In this document: piece by piece, positions 8,165 to 17,425 of the stretch
Layout of the letters: every line of letters begins with the position of its first letter
How positions within the stretch are numbered: position 1 is the first letter of the stretch
Assembly (NCBI GenBank): GCA_949282195.1
Contig: CASDOW010000002.1
Location: forward strand, 1-64,000
DNA length: 64,000 nucleotides
DNA from: an uncultured bacterium
GTDB taxonomy: Bacteria > Cyanobacteriota > Vampirovibrionia > Gastranaerophilales > Gastranaerophilaceae
Direction: 5' to 3'
Position numbers and translations under genes: made by a program
The notes under the pieces: generated by a model
What the model was told of the DNA's origin: nothing
The model's database searches: none
What the model saw: the letters and a program-made list of their open reading frames with translations, nothing else

Positions 8165-8569
8165 ATGTTTAAATTTATATTAATTACTCTAAATCTTATA
8201 GCTTGTGCTTCATTTGCAGCTTCAGAGCTTTATAATCAAAATGAAGAAATCAAAGAGGCGCTAAACAATAATATGTATGAACCGAATTATTTCAGCTTAT
8301 TTTTCGGATTATTTGTTGTAATTTTTTTGGTTTATTTAACAAGCTACGTATATCAAAAATTAATAAAAGTAAAATTAACCCCTGAAGAAAAAGATATCTA
8401 TGATATTGAAATTTTATCCACAACATCACTAGGACAAAACAAATCTCTACATGTTATTAAAACAAACGGAAAATGCTGCTTAATCGGAGCAACTCAAAAT
8501 AACATTACTTTTATCAAAGATATAGAAGAAAACACAGGAACATTTGATGAGCAAAACTGTCAGAATTAA
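8165..8569 (+). CDS. FliO-like membrane protein
   Basis: 134 aa: a signal-peptide-like start (MFKFILITLNLIACASFA), a membrane helix at about residues 42-62, and a cytoplasmic domain EILSTTSLGQNKSLHVIK...LIGATQNNITFIKDI. That domain is the FliO pattern (flagellar export accessory: LGxxKSLhhVxxxGk.hLlGxT). GGAGG lies 4 bases before ATG 8165. No other flagellar gene occurs in the window, so either the flagellar set lies elsewhere or this FliO-like protein serves another membrane process. Its 3' end overlaps neuB by 23 bases. Confidence 0.7.
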   Translation: MFKFILITLNLIACASFAASELYNQNEEIKEALNNNMYEPNYFSLFFGLFVVIFLVYLTSYVYQKLIKVKLTPEEKDIYDIEILSTTSLGQNKSLHVIKTNGKCCLIGATQNNITFIKDIEENTGTFDEQNCQN

Positions 8570-9413
8570 AAATATCACAGTAGGGGAAAATAACCCTTGC
8601 TTTATTGTAGCAGAAATCGGAATTAATCATAACGGCGATATTGATATTGCAAAAAAATTAATTAATGTCGCGCATTTTTGCGGATGTAATGCCGTAAAAT
8701 TTCAAAAAAGAACAGTAGATAAAGTCTATACAAAAGAAGAACTCGAAATGCCAAGGCAAAGTGTTTTTGGTTCAACAAACGGTGATTTAAAAAGAGGGTT
8801 GGAATTTGGTTTTGGGGAATACCAAACAATTGATGAATACTGTAAAAGACTTGGAATGTTATGGTTTGCATCTTGCTGGGATACAGAAAGTATTGATTTT
8901 ATGGAACAATTTGATGTTTGCGCCCATAAAATTTCTTCAGCCTGCTTAACCGATGTTGAACTTTTGAAAAAAGCAAAAAGCACAAATAAACCGATATTAC
9001 TTTCAACAGGCATGTCAACCTTGGAAGAAATAGATAAAGCAGTGGAAACTATAGGCAATGATAATTTAATTATTTATCATTGTACATCTACATATCCCAC
9101 CGAAAATAAAGAAATTAATTTAAATGTAATCCCTAAACTCAAAGAAAGATACAATTGCCCAATTGGATTTTCAGGGCATGAAAGAGGAATTTTTCCCTCA
9201 AGTGCGGCTGTTGTATTGGGTGCATGCTCAGTTGAAAGACACATCACACTTGACAGAACAATGTGGGGGTCAGATCAGGCTGCAAGCCTTGAACCTGAAG
9301 GCTTAAGAAAAATGGTTAGGGATATAAGAAATATTCCCGATATATTAGGGAACGGTGTTAAAATTGTATATGAAAGCGAACTTCCCATAAGAAAAAAACT
9401 AAGGAGAAAGTAA
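8547..9413 (+). CDS. neuB: NeuB-type sialic acid synthase, short form
   Basis: Condenses phosphoenolpyruvate with a mannosamine-type sugar to give a nonulosonic acid. ATG 8547 is chosen (AGGA 7 bases upstream). Hallmarks: FIVAEIGINHNGD near the N-terminus, AVKFQKRT, HKISSACLTD, LLSTGMSTLEEI, YHCTSTYPT, GFSGHERG, ACSVERHITLDR. The product is 288 aa, whereas NeuB is usually 330-350 aa; the missing part is the C-terminal SAF (antifreeze-like) domain that helps bind the sugar. The frame ends in basic residues, RKKLRRK, and overlaps the phosphatase start as TAATG. No sugar epimerase or CMP-transferase is present here. Confidence 0.85.
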   Translation: MSKTVRIKNITVGENNPCFIVAEIGINHNGDIDIAKKLINVAHFCGCNAVKFQKRTVDKVYTKEELEMPRQSVFGSTNGDLKRGLEFGFGEYQTIDEYCKRLGMLWFASCWDTESIDFMEQFDVCAHKISSACLTDVELLKKAKSTNKPILLSTGMSTLEEIDKAVETIGNDNLIIYHCTSTYPTENKEINLNVIPKLKERYNCPIGFSGHERGIFPSSAAVVLGACSVERHITLDRTMWGSDQAASLEPEGLRKMVRDIRNIPDILGNGVKIVYESELPIRKKLRRK

Positions 9414-9895
9414 TGCTGAAGCTGTCTAAAGATATAAAAATGGTAATTAGCGACTTTGACGGAGTATTTACAGACGGATCTGTATATATTTCAGAAAAAA
9501 GCGAAGTTCAAAAAAAATTAAATTTTAAAGATATAATGGGAGTATCCATACTTTTAAAATCCGGAATTAATTTTGGAATAATATCAGGAGAAGAAAGTAA
9601 TATTTTATATTATTTCAAAGAGAAATTTAATATAAACGAAATCCATGGCGGCATAAGGCAAAAAGGAATTGTATTAAACGAAATAATGCAAAAATACAAT
9701 CTTAAATCTTCCGAAGTGCTATACATCGGAGATGATATAAACGACATACCTGCAATGGAGCTTGTTGATTACAGAATAGCGCCAAAAAACCTAAATCCCA
9801 TATTGACCGTTAAAGTCAGCAATCTGCAAATTACTGAAAACTACGGCGGAAATGGGGCTATAAGAGAAATTGCAGACATCTTGACTGGATTATAA
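9413..9895 (+). CDS. KdsC-like HAD phosphatase
   Basis: 160 aa, the size of KdsC (3-deoxy-manno-octulosonate-8-phosphate phosphatase) and of nonulosonate-9-phosphate phosphatases. HAD motif I is SDFDGVFTDG (about residues 13-22) with both aspartates; motif II is in the IISGEES region; motif IV is YIGDDINDIPAM. It sits directly behind neuB with TAATG coupling, so I infer that it dephosphorylates the NeuB product (9-phosphate route) and not Kdo-8-phosphate. No kdsA or kdsB is nearby. The next TPR gene is again joined by TAATG. Confidence 0.8.
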   Translation: MLKLSKDIKMVISDFDGVFTDGSVYISEKSEVQKKLNFKDIMGVSILLKSGINFGIISGEESNILYYFKEKFNINEIHGGIRQKGIVLNEIMQKYNLKSSEVLYIGDDINDIPAMELVDYRIAPKNLNPILTVKVSNLQITENYGGNGAIREIADILTGL

Positions 9896-11613
9896 TGAAT
9901 ATATTTTTTAATATCATAAAATACATAAATAACTTAATTAACTCGGTTGAAACATTTAATAAACATATAAATCAATATAAACTAATAACAAAAGAACCGG
10001 CACTGCCTTCTTATGCCTATATAAACTGGGGATTACATCTGATTAACATCGGCAAAAAAGATAGGGGCATAGAAAAGCTTAAACAAAGCGCTATTATGAA
10101 CAATACAAACCCTGAAGCCTATATCAATCTCGGAATTGCCTATGCCCAAGATGAAAAATTTGCACTGGCATTAAAAAATTTTAAAAAAGCAATAAAATTA
10201 GATCCGACAAATGGACGTGCATGGGGCTATTTAGCTGGTGCATACAGCGAATTAAACGAAAATACACTTGCCAAAACAGCTTTTGAAAAATCGCTTGATT
10301 TAGACAGAACAAACCCGGCGACTTATTTAAATTATGGAATTTTTTGTATTAAAAACAATCAAAAAGAAAATGCTAAATTGCTATTGCAAAAAGCATATTT
10401 ATTAGACCCTACATCAACACAACCCATAATGATGTGGAGCATGATTTTAATTGAACAAAAAGAATACAAAGGCGCGCTTTTAAAATTGAAAAAAGTTTTA
10501 TTAAATGAACCCTTTAACACTGACGCACTTCATCTTTGCGGATTATGTTCACTAAAGATAGGACTATTTCAAGATTGTATTGAATATTGCAAAAAAAGCT
10601 CGTCAATTAAACCCGAAAAAAAAGAAAACTATATTTTAATCTGTGAAAGCTATTTAAATTTAAATGACGAAATCAACTGCCTAAAATCTTTTGAAAAATA
10701 TGAACAATACAGCTCAAATGATTGGAAATATTATAATTCATGGGGTATAGCATTATCTCATTTTAATAAATTTGAAGAATCAATTCCAAAATTCTATAAA
10801 TCAATTGAACTAAAACAAGACGAATACATTGTTCATAACGCTCTTTCATACTCGCTAATTAAATTAAACAGGTATGATGAAGCGAAAAAAGAGATAGAAG
10901 AAGTGATGATATTAAAACCTGAATTTGCTTATGCGCACTTCAATCTTGCTCAAATATTCATGAAAACTGAACAATATCAAAGTGCAATCGATTGCTACAA
11001 AAAAGCTTTATCATTGGACGCAAATTTAAAAAAATCATATTTTAATATAGCAGGTGCATATCATAAACTTAACGACAATAAAAACGCAATAAAATACTGG
11101 GAAAAAACCCTTGATTACGACAAAAATAATCTGGATGCGTATTTAAATCTTGCTACGACTTATTTTGACGAAGAAAATAACCCCAAAAAATCCATAAGAT
11201 TTATCAGAAGCGCATATGAGTTAGATAAAAAAAATCCCGATGTTGTGTTTAAATATGGTCTTATATTAATGAAAACAAATGACCTTTATAGGGCTGAAGA
11301 AAAACTGCAAGACGCACTAAAGCTGGATGAAAACCTTTTATCGGCAAAAATCACTTTAGCTGAGTGCAATTTAAAGCTCAATCGTCCTCAAAAAGCGCTT
11401 GAAATTTTAAACTCATGCGAAGACCAGAAAAACGAAGATGAAGATTTTTTAATTATAAAAGCTATGACACTTCTTGAGATATATAAAAACGACAAACAAA
11501 ACGAAGAATTAAAAAACACAATTTTACAAATTTGTGATAAAATACAAACAAACTTTAATCAAGATAATCTTGTTGAAGAAATTAAAAACTACATGATAAA
11601 CAACAATCATTAA
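9895..11613 (+). CDS. Large TPR repeat protein, 572 aa
   Basis: Starts at ATG 9895 overlapping the previous stop (TAATG). From about residue 40 it consists of roughly 14 tetratricopeptide repeats in 34-residue steps, e.g. AYINLGIAYAQDEKFALAL and KSYFNIAGAYHKLNDNKNAI. No membrane segment is visible. Its place between the NeuB/phosphatase pair and lysC suggests a link to surface glycan assembly or glycosylation, since TPR proteins often accompany glycosyltransferases, but none is seen here. Specific function unknown. Confidence 0.85.
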   Translation: MNIFFNIIKYINNLINSVETFNKHINQYKLITKEPALPSYAYINWGLHLINIGKKDRGIEKLKQSAIMNNTNPEAYINLGIAYAQDEKFALALKNFKKAIKLDPTNGRAWGYLAGAYSELNENTLAKTAFEKSLDLDRTNPATYLNYGIFCIKNNQKENAKLLLQKAYLLDPTSTQPIMMWSMILIEQKEYKGALLKLKKVLLNEPFNTDALHLCGLCSLKIGLFQDCIEYCKKSSSIKPEKKENYILICESYLNLNDEINCLKSFEKYEQYSSNDWKYYNSWGIALSHFNKFEESIPKFYKSIELKQDEYIVHNALSYSLIKLNRYDEAKKEIEEVMILKPEFAYAHFNLAQIFMKTEQYQSAIDCYKKALSLDANLKKSYFNIAGAYHKLNDNKNAIKYWEKTLDYDKNNLDAYLNLATTYFDEENNPKKSIRFIRSAYELDKKNPDVVFKYGLILMKTNDLYRAEEKLQDALKLDENLLSAKITLAECNLKLNRPQKALEILNSCEDQKNEDEDFLIIKAMTLLEIYKNDKQNEELKNTILQICDKIQTNFNQDNLVEEIKNYMINNNH

Positions 11614-11627
11614 GAGGTAAATGCTTT

Positions 11628-12890
11628 ATGGGGCTAATTGTACAGAAATTTGGCGGAACATCTGTTGCAGACAGCGAAAAAATAAAAAATGTAGCTAGGG
11701 CAGTAATTAAAGAAAAGCTTAGCGGAAACGATGTAGTTACAGTAGTTTCAGCAATGGGACACACAACAGACGGACTTGTAAAATTAGCAAGTGAAATTAC
11801 ATCTAAACCTTCTCCAAGAGAAATGGATATGCTTTTATCCACGGGAGAACAAATTTCAATGTCACTATTAGCAATGGCAATCAACGAATTGGGATATAAA
11901 GCAATAAGCCTTACAGGCTTGCAAGCAGGAATTAAAACAGAAAATTGCCATATGTGTGCAAGAATATTAGATATAAATACACAAAAAATTCAAAAATGTC
12001 TTAAGGATGATTATATAGTTATTGTTGCCGGCTTTCAAGGAGTTTGTGCCGATAATGAAATCACAACTTTAGGCAGAGGCGGTTCTGACACAACAGCAGT
12101 TGCCTTGGCATGTGCTCTTAAAGCCGACAGATGTGATATTTATTCTGACGTCGAAGGGGTGTACACCGCAGACCCCAGAGTTGTTAAAACAGCAAAAAAA
12201 TTAAAAGAAATTTCATATGAAGAAATGCTTGAATTGGCAAGAGTTGGCGCAAACGTTCTACATCCAAGATCAGTTGAAACTGCGAAGCTAAATAAAATGC
12301 CGATGAGAGTCAGAAGCTCATTTAAACTTGATGATTTAGGAACTTTAATAATAGGAGTTGATGAAATGGAATTAAATAAACCTGTTACAGGGCTTGCATG
12401 CGATACCTCACAAGTTAGAATTGTAATTTGTGATATTGTTGATGAACCGGGAAACGCTGCCAAACTTTTTAATCTGTTAGCAAACGAAAATTTAAGCGTT
12501 GATATGATTATTCAATCATATGCAAGACATCAAAAAAATACCAACGATATTGCTTTTACAATTGCAAAAAGCGATATAGATAAATTCAACAAAATTAAAG
12601 ATAAAATTAATGATATTTTATCTGCTTCAAATATTTTTATCGATGAAGATATTGTTAAAGTTTCAATTGTCGGCGCAGGAATGATAGATAGACCCGGCAT
12701 AGCCGCAACAATGTTTGATACACTGGCTAAAGAAAACATAAATATTAAAATGATTTCAACAAGCGAAATCAAAATAAGTTGTCTGGTTGAAAAGAAATAT
12801 TCAAACCAAGCAGCACTTGCATTATGCAAAGTATTCGAATTAGACGGAGCCAATGTTGCCGATGTAAAAGGCGATTTACCGGTTCTATAA
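11628..12890 (+). CDS. lysC: Aspartate kinase
   Basis: Phosphorylates aspartate in the lysine/threonine/methionine pathway. 420 aa with the kinase start IVQKFGGTSVAD (residues 4-15), LSTGEQISMSLLA, and GRGGSDTTAVALA. The C-terminal 150 residues hold two ACT domains (around VRIVICDIVDEPGNAAKLF and VKIVGAGMIDRPGIAATMF-like segments), expected to bind the feedback inhibitor. This is the monofunctional cyanobacterial/Bacillus-type layout with no homoserine dehydrogenase fused. A GAGG ribosome binding site precedes ATG 11628. It lies in the long + strand operon and is followed after one base by tilS. Confidence 0.95.
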   Translation: MGLIVQKFGGTSVADSEKIKNVARAVIKEKLSGNDVVTVVSAMGHTTDGLVKLASEITSKPSPREMDMLLSTGEQISMSLLAMAINELGYKAISLTGLQAGIKTENCHMCARILDINTQKIQKCLKDDYIVIVAGFQGVCADNEITTLGRGGSDTTAVALACALKADRCDIYSDVEGVYTADPRVVKTAKKLKEISYEEMLELARVGANVLHPRSVETAKLNKMPMRVRSSFKLDDLGTLIIGVDEMELNKPVTGLACDTSQVRIVICDIVDEPGNAAKLFNLLANENLSVDMIIQSYARHQKNTNDIAFTIAKSDIDKFNKIKDKINDILSASNIFIDEDIVKVSIVGAGMIDRPGIAATMFDTLAKENINIKMISTSEIKISCLVEKKYSNQAALALCKVFELDGANVADVKGDLPVL

Positions 12891-12891
12891 A

Positions 12892-14202
12892 ATGATTGAA
12901 ACAGTAAAAACTTTTTTAAAAAAATACAATATTAAAAATAAAAGCGTAGTTATTGGTTTCTCATCAGGGCCTGATAGCTGCGCTTTAGCGCTATTGATAT
13001 CAAAATTAAAAGAAGAGTTTAACCTTGATATAATATTAGCTTATTTTAATCACAATTGGAGAAAAGAAGCAAAAGAAGAAGAGCTTTTTACAATTGAATT
13101 TGCTAATAAACTCAAAGCAAAATACTATATCGAACAAGCACCCGACACAGTCAAAAAAACTGAAGAAACAGCAAGAGAACTAAGATATGAATTTTTTGAA
13201 AGATGTGCCAAAAAGTTTAAAAGCAATATTGTTTTATTGGGTCATAATAAAAATGATAACATTGAAACCCTTATATACAGACTAATTAAAGGAACATCAA
13301 CAAAAGGGCTTACTTCAATTCCTGAAAATAGAGATATCTATTATAGGCCACTGTTAAAAATTGAAAAAAAAGATATTCTTGAATATCTAAAAACAAATAA
13401 AATAAAATACAAAATTGATATTTCAAATGAAGATATAAAATATAAAAGAAATTTAATCAGAAAAAATATCATGCCGCAAATGGCGCTGATAAACCAAAAT
13501 TATCTAAATTCAATTGAGAATTTAATAAATAACGCAATAAACACCAGAAATATTTTAAACGATGTAATTTCAGCCATACAAAACAAAATAATTCAAAATA
13601 ATGCGATAAAACTTGATAAATTTATTGAACTCAATCAGTCAATCAGGCTTGAAATTTTAAACAATTTTCTTGGTGGTTATTTAAAATACAGAAATTCAAA
13701 AAATTTATTCAAATTTGATGATTTTATCTTAAATGCAACACAAAATAAAATCTCAATTAATAAAGATTGTTTTCTTATAAAAAAGAACAACAAAATCTAC
13801 ATTGAAAAAAAATCAATCAAGAATAACACAATAATACAAATTAATTCAATTGGCGAATATGAATTTGAAAACGGAAAATTAATAATAGAGGAAGTTAAAA
13901 AAGAAGATAAAATCTATCCAAATTCAAAAGAAAATGTTTGTTACTTGAACTTTGATTTTCCTCTTGAATTAAGACACAGAAAAAACGGAGACAAATTTTG
14001 CCCATACGGATTAAAAAGTGATAAAATGAAGTTAAAAGATTTCTTCATAAATGAAAAAATAGAACAAAATAAAAAAGATGAAATAATCTTGCTTGCAAAA
14101 GAAAAAGAAATCTGCTGGGTTATAGGCTTTAAAATAAGCGAAAAATATAAACAAAATAATACACATTGTTATAAATTAATCTGGAGAGAAATTAATGGAT
14201 AA
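12892..14202 (+). CDS. tilS: tRNA(Ile)-lysidine synthetase
   Basis: Converts C34 of tRNA-Ile(CAU) to lysidine so that AUA is read. 436 aa with the N-type ATP pyrophosphatase domain: P-loop SSGPDS at residues 24-29 (consensus SGGxDS, so the second position is Ser instead of Gly), GHNKNDNIETLIYRL, and TSTKGLTSIPE. The C-terminal substrate domain is visible as RHRKNGDKFCPYGLKSDKMK followed by LKDFFINEKI. The TilS-Hpt order that follows is the well-known arrangement also found in Bacillus. It overlaps hpt by 8 bases. Confidence 0.92.
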   Translation: MIETVKTFLKKYNIKNKSVVIGFSSGPDSCALALLISKLKEEFNLDIILAYFNHNWRKEAKEEELFTIEFANKLKAKYYIEQAPDTVKKTEETARELRYEFFERCAKKFKSNIVLLGHNKNDNIETLIYRLIKGTSTKGLTSIPENRDIYYRPLLKIEKKDILEYLKTNKIKYKIDISNEDIKYKRNLIRKNIMPQMALINQNYLNSIENLINNAINTRNILNDVISAIQNKIIQNNAIKLDKFIELNQSIRLEILNNFLGGYLKYRNSKNLFKFDDFILNATQNKISINKDCFLIKKNNKIYIEKKSIKNNTIIQINSIGEYEFENGKLIIEEVKKEDKIYPNSKENVCYLNFDFPLELRHRKNGDKFCPYGLKSDKMKLKDFFINEKIEQNKKDEIILLAKEKEICWVIGFKISEKYKQNNTHCYKLIWREING

Positions 14203-14728
14203 AAATATAAAAGATTTAAAAATCCTGATTGACTCAAACTCACTCAATAAAAGAATTAAAGAATTGGCTGATGAAATAAATTCAAAATATAGTACAAATG
14301 AACATCTGACAATAATTTGCGTTCTAAGAGGAGCTGTAATGTTTTTTGCGGAGCTTGTTAAACATCTTAAAATGCCGATTAAAATGGAATTTGTTTCCCT
14401 ATCAAGCTATGGTGACAGTTTTAAATCATCAGGCAAAGTTAAATCTTTTAATTTATCCTTACCGCCCTTAAAAGATGAAAACGTATTAATTGTTGAAGAT
14501 ATTGTCGACACAGGTTTAACACTTGATTTTTTAATGAAATTTATAAAAATAAATTGCAAAGCAAAAGATGTAAAATTGGCAGTTTTATTTGATAAAAAAT
14601 GTGCAAGAAAATTTGATATAGAGCCTGATTTTGCAGCTTATGAAATAGATGACAAATTTATTGTTGGTTTTGGACTTGACTATTGCGGACTATATAGAAA
14701 TCTTGACTACATTGGCTACTTTGAATAA
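14195..14728 (+). CDS. hpt: Hypoxanthine phosphoribosyltransferase
   Basis: Purine salvage: transfers phosphoribose from PRPP to hypoxanthine or guanine. 177 aa, normal size. Visible motifs are VLRGAVMFFAELVKHL, the flexible-loop region EFVSLSSYGDS, the PRPP-binding loop VLIVEDIVDTGLTL (about residues 97-110) and VGFGLDYCGLYRNL near the C-terminus. Coupled to tilS by an 8-base overlap. Its TAA is only one base from the stop of the convergent spmB-like gene, and no terminator hairpin lies between them. Confidence 0.93.
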   Translation: MDKNIKDLKILIDSNSLNKRIKELADEINSKYSTNEHLTIICVLRGAVMFFAELVKHLKMPIKMEFVSLSSYGDSFKSSGKVKSFNLSLPPLKDENVLIVEDIVDTGLTLDFLMKFIKINCKAKDVKLAVLFDKKCARKFDIEPDFAAYEIDDKFIVGFGLDYCGLYRNLDYIGYFE

Positions 14729-14729
14729 A

Positions 14730-15263
14730 TCACAAAAAGAAAATTGAACAAATCCAAACGGCAGCAATTAACCCGACAATATCAGCCAAAATTCCCGCCA
14801 AAAGTGCATGTCTGAATTTTTTAATGCCGACAGCTCCGAAATATACACTAGCAACATAAAAAGTAGTTTCACTGCTTCCTGTTATAACAGCAGCCAATTT
14901 TGTTGCATAAGAATTTACTCCTGTTTGATTAATAATATCAGCCAAAACCCCTAATGTAGCTGAGCCGGACAAAGAACGAGTCAACATGATTATAGTTGTT
15001 TCTATGGGTATTTTAAAATAATCCAAAACAGGCTTTAAAAAGTTTTCTATTATTTCTATTGCACCGCTTGCTCTAAACAGGGCAGTACACACCATAATTG
15101 CAATTAAATATGGAATTATTTTTACGGCAATTTTAAAACCCTCATTTGCCCCTTCAACAAAAACCTCATAAGCAGGTGTCTTTTTATAAAGCGCAAAAAC
15201 TAAAATAAACACAATTATTAAAGGCAAAATCCATATTGAAAGAGTGTTTAAAAAATTAATCAT
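14730..15263 (-). CDS. spmB: SpmB-like nucleoside-recognition (Gate) membrane protein
   Basis: 177 aa, several membrane helices (LSIWILPLIIVFILVFALY at the start; LIAAVWICSIFFL at the end) and the conserved centre MLTRSLSGSATLGVLAD...ITGSSETTFYVASVYFGAVG. This is spore maturation protein B of the Gate-domain family. In Bacillus SpmA/SpmB are needed for spore core dehydration, but homologues occur widely in bacteria that do not sporulate, where they are probably transporters. Its ATG overlaps the spmA stop (ATGA). Confidence 0.88.
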   Translation of the reverse strand: MINFLNTLSIWILPLIIVFILVFALYKKTPAYEVFVEGANEGFKIAVKIIPYLIAIMVCTALFRASGAIEIIENFLKPVLDYFKIPIETTIIMLTRSLSGSATLGVLADIINQTGVNSYATKLAAVITGSSETTFYVASVYFGAVGIKKFRHALLAGILADIVGLIAAVWICSIFFL

Positions 15264-15835
15264 TTGTAAAACCTCTCCAATATTTTTGCAAAAAACAAGG
15301 CAGATACAAAAGCAAGACTTGTAACAATTAGGGTCGGAAGAATTATTTGAGTCGGATTATCCATGTTATTTGCGCTTAATATAGCCAAAACAACAGCAGG
15401 AACAATCTGAAAACCTGCAGTATTAATTGCTAAAAAAGTACACATTGAATTTGTTGCCACTTTTTTATTTTCATTTTGACTTTGCAAATCCTCCATTGCT
15501 TTAATCCCAAAAGGCGTTGCAGCATTAGACAACCCAAGTGCATTTGCACTAATATTAAGTGCAATATTGCTTTGTGCTTCTTTGTTATCTTTAATATCGG
15601 GAAAAATTAACAACAACGGTTTTTGTATAAATTTTGATATTATATCCATTAAACCAGATTTTTCGGCAATTTTAACTATTCCAAGCCAAAAACCCATTAT
15701 TCCGATAAGACCAAAAGCAATTTCAACAGCCTTTTGACTTGCTTTTAACATTTCATCAATAGCAATATCAAGCCTATGGTTGAATATGGCACATAAAAAA
15801 GAAATAATTATTAAAAATATAAATATATAATTCAT
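15260..15835 (-). CDS. spmA: SpmA-like nucleoside-recognition (Gate) membrane protein
   Basis: 191 aa with several membrane helices and the family centre NALGLSNAATPFGIKAMEDL, followed by MCTFLAINTAGFQIVPAVVLA. It forms a translationally coupled pair with spmB, as in Bacillus. ATG 15835 lies directly after the TAG of the acidic 526-aa gene (TAGATG), so all are one transcript. With no other sporulation gene in the window I infer a non-sporulation role, possibly transport across the inner membrane. Confidence 0.88.
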   Translation of the reverse strand: MNYIFIFLIIISFLCAIFNHRLDIAIDEMLKASQKAVEIAFGLIGIMGFWLGIVKIAEKSGLMDIISKFIQKPLLLIFPDIKDNKEAQSNIALNISANALGLSNAATPFGIKAMEDLQSQNENKKVATNSMCTFLAINTAGFQIVPAVVLAILSANNMDNPTQIILPTLIVTSLAFVSALFFAKILERFYK

Positions 15836-17416
15836 CTAATTTTTAAATCTTGAAGCAAAATATGCTTCGCCGTCTTGTGTTATAGTATATTTCTTCATAT
15901 CTTCAACATAAACTGTTTTTATATAGCCCAATTCAATTAATTCATTAACAACAGACATATCGGCAATCATGCCTGTTGCTTTATATAAATTTGAATTTAT
16001 GGATTTCATTGAAAAACAATTTTCATTCAAGATGTTTTTTATATAATAAGAGCAAATTAAAAATTCGTCAATTAATTCTGAACATTTAAAACTTGCCAAA
16101 TACATTTTAAAATCAGGCGGTTGTTTGTTTTCAAAATTAGGTATATCATTTTCTTTATTAACTTGATTATGATAATTATCCAGTTTCTTATTCAATTGTT
16201 CAAGATATTCTTCATACGAAGGAATAGGGTTTGCATTAATTTCTTCCAATAAATTTGTTATCAAATCTTTTTTTGGCTCTTGTCCCTTGTTTATATCTTG
16301 AGAAAAAATATCATTCAACTTTTCTTGATTAATATTTTCAATTTCTTCTTTTTTAATTTTATCTTCTTCCGATAATTCAATAGGCTGATTTTCATCATCG
16401 GCTAAGTATTCATCTCTATTAACAACCTTGACTTCTTCAGGTTGAATTTGAAATTCTTCAAGGGGTTTCGATTCTTTTATATCACTCTCTGATACAATAG
16501 TATCTATATTTTCTTCTGTTTTTTGACTATTTACAAAATCACCTGTTTCATCAACAGAAGGTTTTGTTTCAATTTCATCTTTTTTAATAAAAGATTCACT
16601 AACAACATTTTCATTTGATAATTGTTCGATTTCATCTTTTCTAACAGGTTCAACTTCTATTTTGTTATTTTCATCAAATACAAGTTCTTCCTCAACAAAA
16701 AAGTCGTTCTTTTTGTTTTCTTTTACATTTTCGGATAAAACACTGTCATAATTAGTACTATCTAATATATCAACCGCTTTAATTTCTTTTTCAACAGCAG
16801 AAATCAAATTCTCTATATCATCATCAACTTGTTCAATTTTTTCCTGTGTTTCATCAGCACCTAATTCATCATTTACTTCATCTAAAATAATTTTTTCAAA
16901 AGGTTCTTGTGATGAAACTTCAGAACAACCAGACACAACAGAATCACTACAAATTAAAGGCGTATCAATATTTTCCTGTTTTTGTGAAGGAGTGTTAATT
17001 AAAATCTCTTCATTTTCTTCAACCACAGAACTCGGCAAAGCAATATCAACAGAACAAACCGGTGTTTCAACAACCGCCTCAACCAAAGGAGCGCAAGCAA
17101 ATTTTTCATCAGTTTCATCGCTCAAATTTTCATATACGCAACAAGGCTCAGGTTGTTCAGCATTATCAACAGAATTATCTGTATCAAAATCAGTATTTTT
17201 CGAAGGCACATTATCGATATCAAGTCTTTGAAATTCTTCAATTGATTTTACATCATCATTTATTATTTCAATATTTTTGATATTGGCTTTAAATTTTTCA
17301 CTTGCACCAAACATTGTGGCGAAATATTTATCCATTTCGCTTTCAATAATTAATCTGTTGCCTGAATCTAAACTAAATTCGCAGCCGTCACATTTGATTT
17401 TGATATTATAATACAC
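15836..17416 (-). CDS. Acidic protein with wHTH-like C-terminal domain, 526 aa
   Basis: GTG start at 17416 with AGGA about 8 bases upstream, inside the end of the 44-aa gene. Layout: an N-terminal module of about 55 residues (MYYNIKIKCDGCEFSLDSGN...), a long, low-complexity Glu/Asp/Val-rich linker (about 60-420), and a C-terminal domain of about 85 residues (from SELIDEFLICSYYIKNIL) that ends like a winged helix, ELGYIKTVYVEDMKKYTITQ. No membrane segment. The C-terminus resembles DUF-type wHTH modules in which a short helix bundle reads predicted DNA or proteins. Function unknown. It is encoded directly upstream of spmA. Confidence 0.7.
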   Translation of the reverse strand: MYYNIKIKCDGCEFSLDSGNRLIIESEMDKYFATMFGASEKFKANIKNIEIINDDVKSIEEFQRLDIDNVPSKNTDFDTDNSVDNAEQPEPCCVYENLSDETDEKFACAPLVEAVVETPVCSVDIALPSSVVEENEEILINTPSQKQENIDTPLICSDSVVSGCSEVSSQEPFEKIILDEVNDELGADETQEKIEQVDDDIENLISAVEKEIKAVDILDSTNYDSVLSENVKENKKNDFFVEEELVFDENNKIEVEPVRKDEIEQLSNENVVSESFIKKDEIETKPSVDETGDFVNSQKTEENIDTIVSESDIKESKPLEEFQIQPEEVKVVNRDEYLADDENQPIELSEEDKIKKEEIENINQEKLNDIFSQDINKGQEPKKDLITNLLEEINANPIPSYEEYLEQLNKKLDNYHNQVNKENDIPNFENKQPPDFKMYLASFKCSELIDEFLICSYYIKNILNENCFSMKSINSNLYKATGMIADMSVVNELIELGYIKTVYVEDMKKYTITQDGEAYFASRFKN

Positions 17417-17425
17417 CGACTAATC

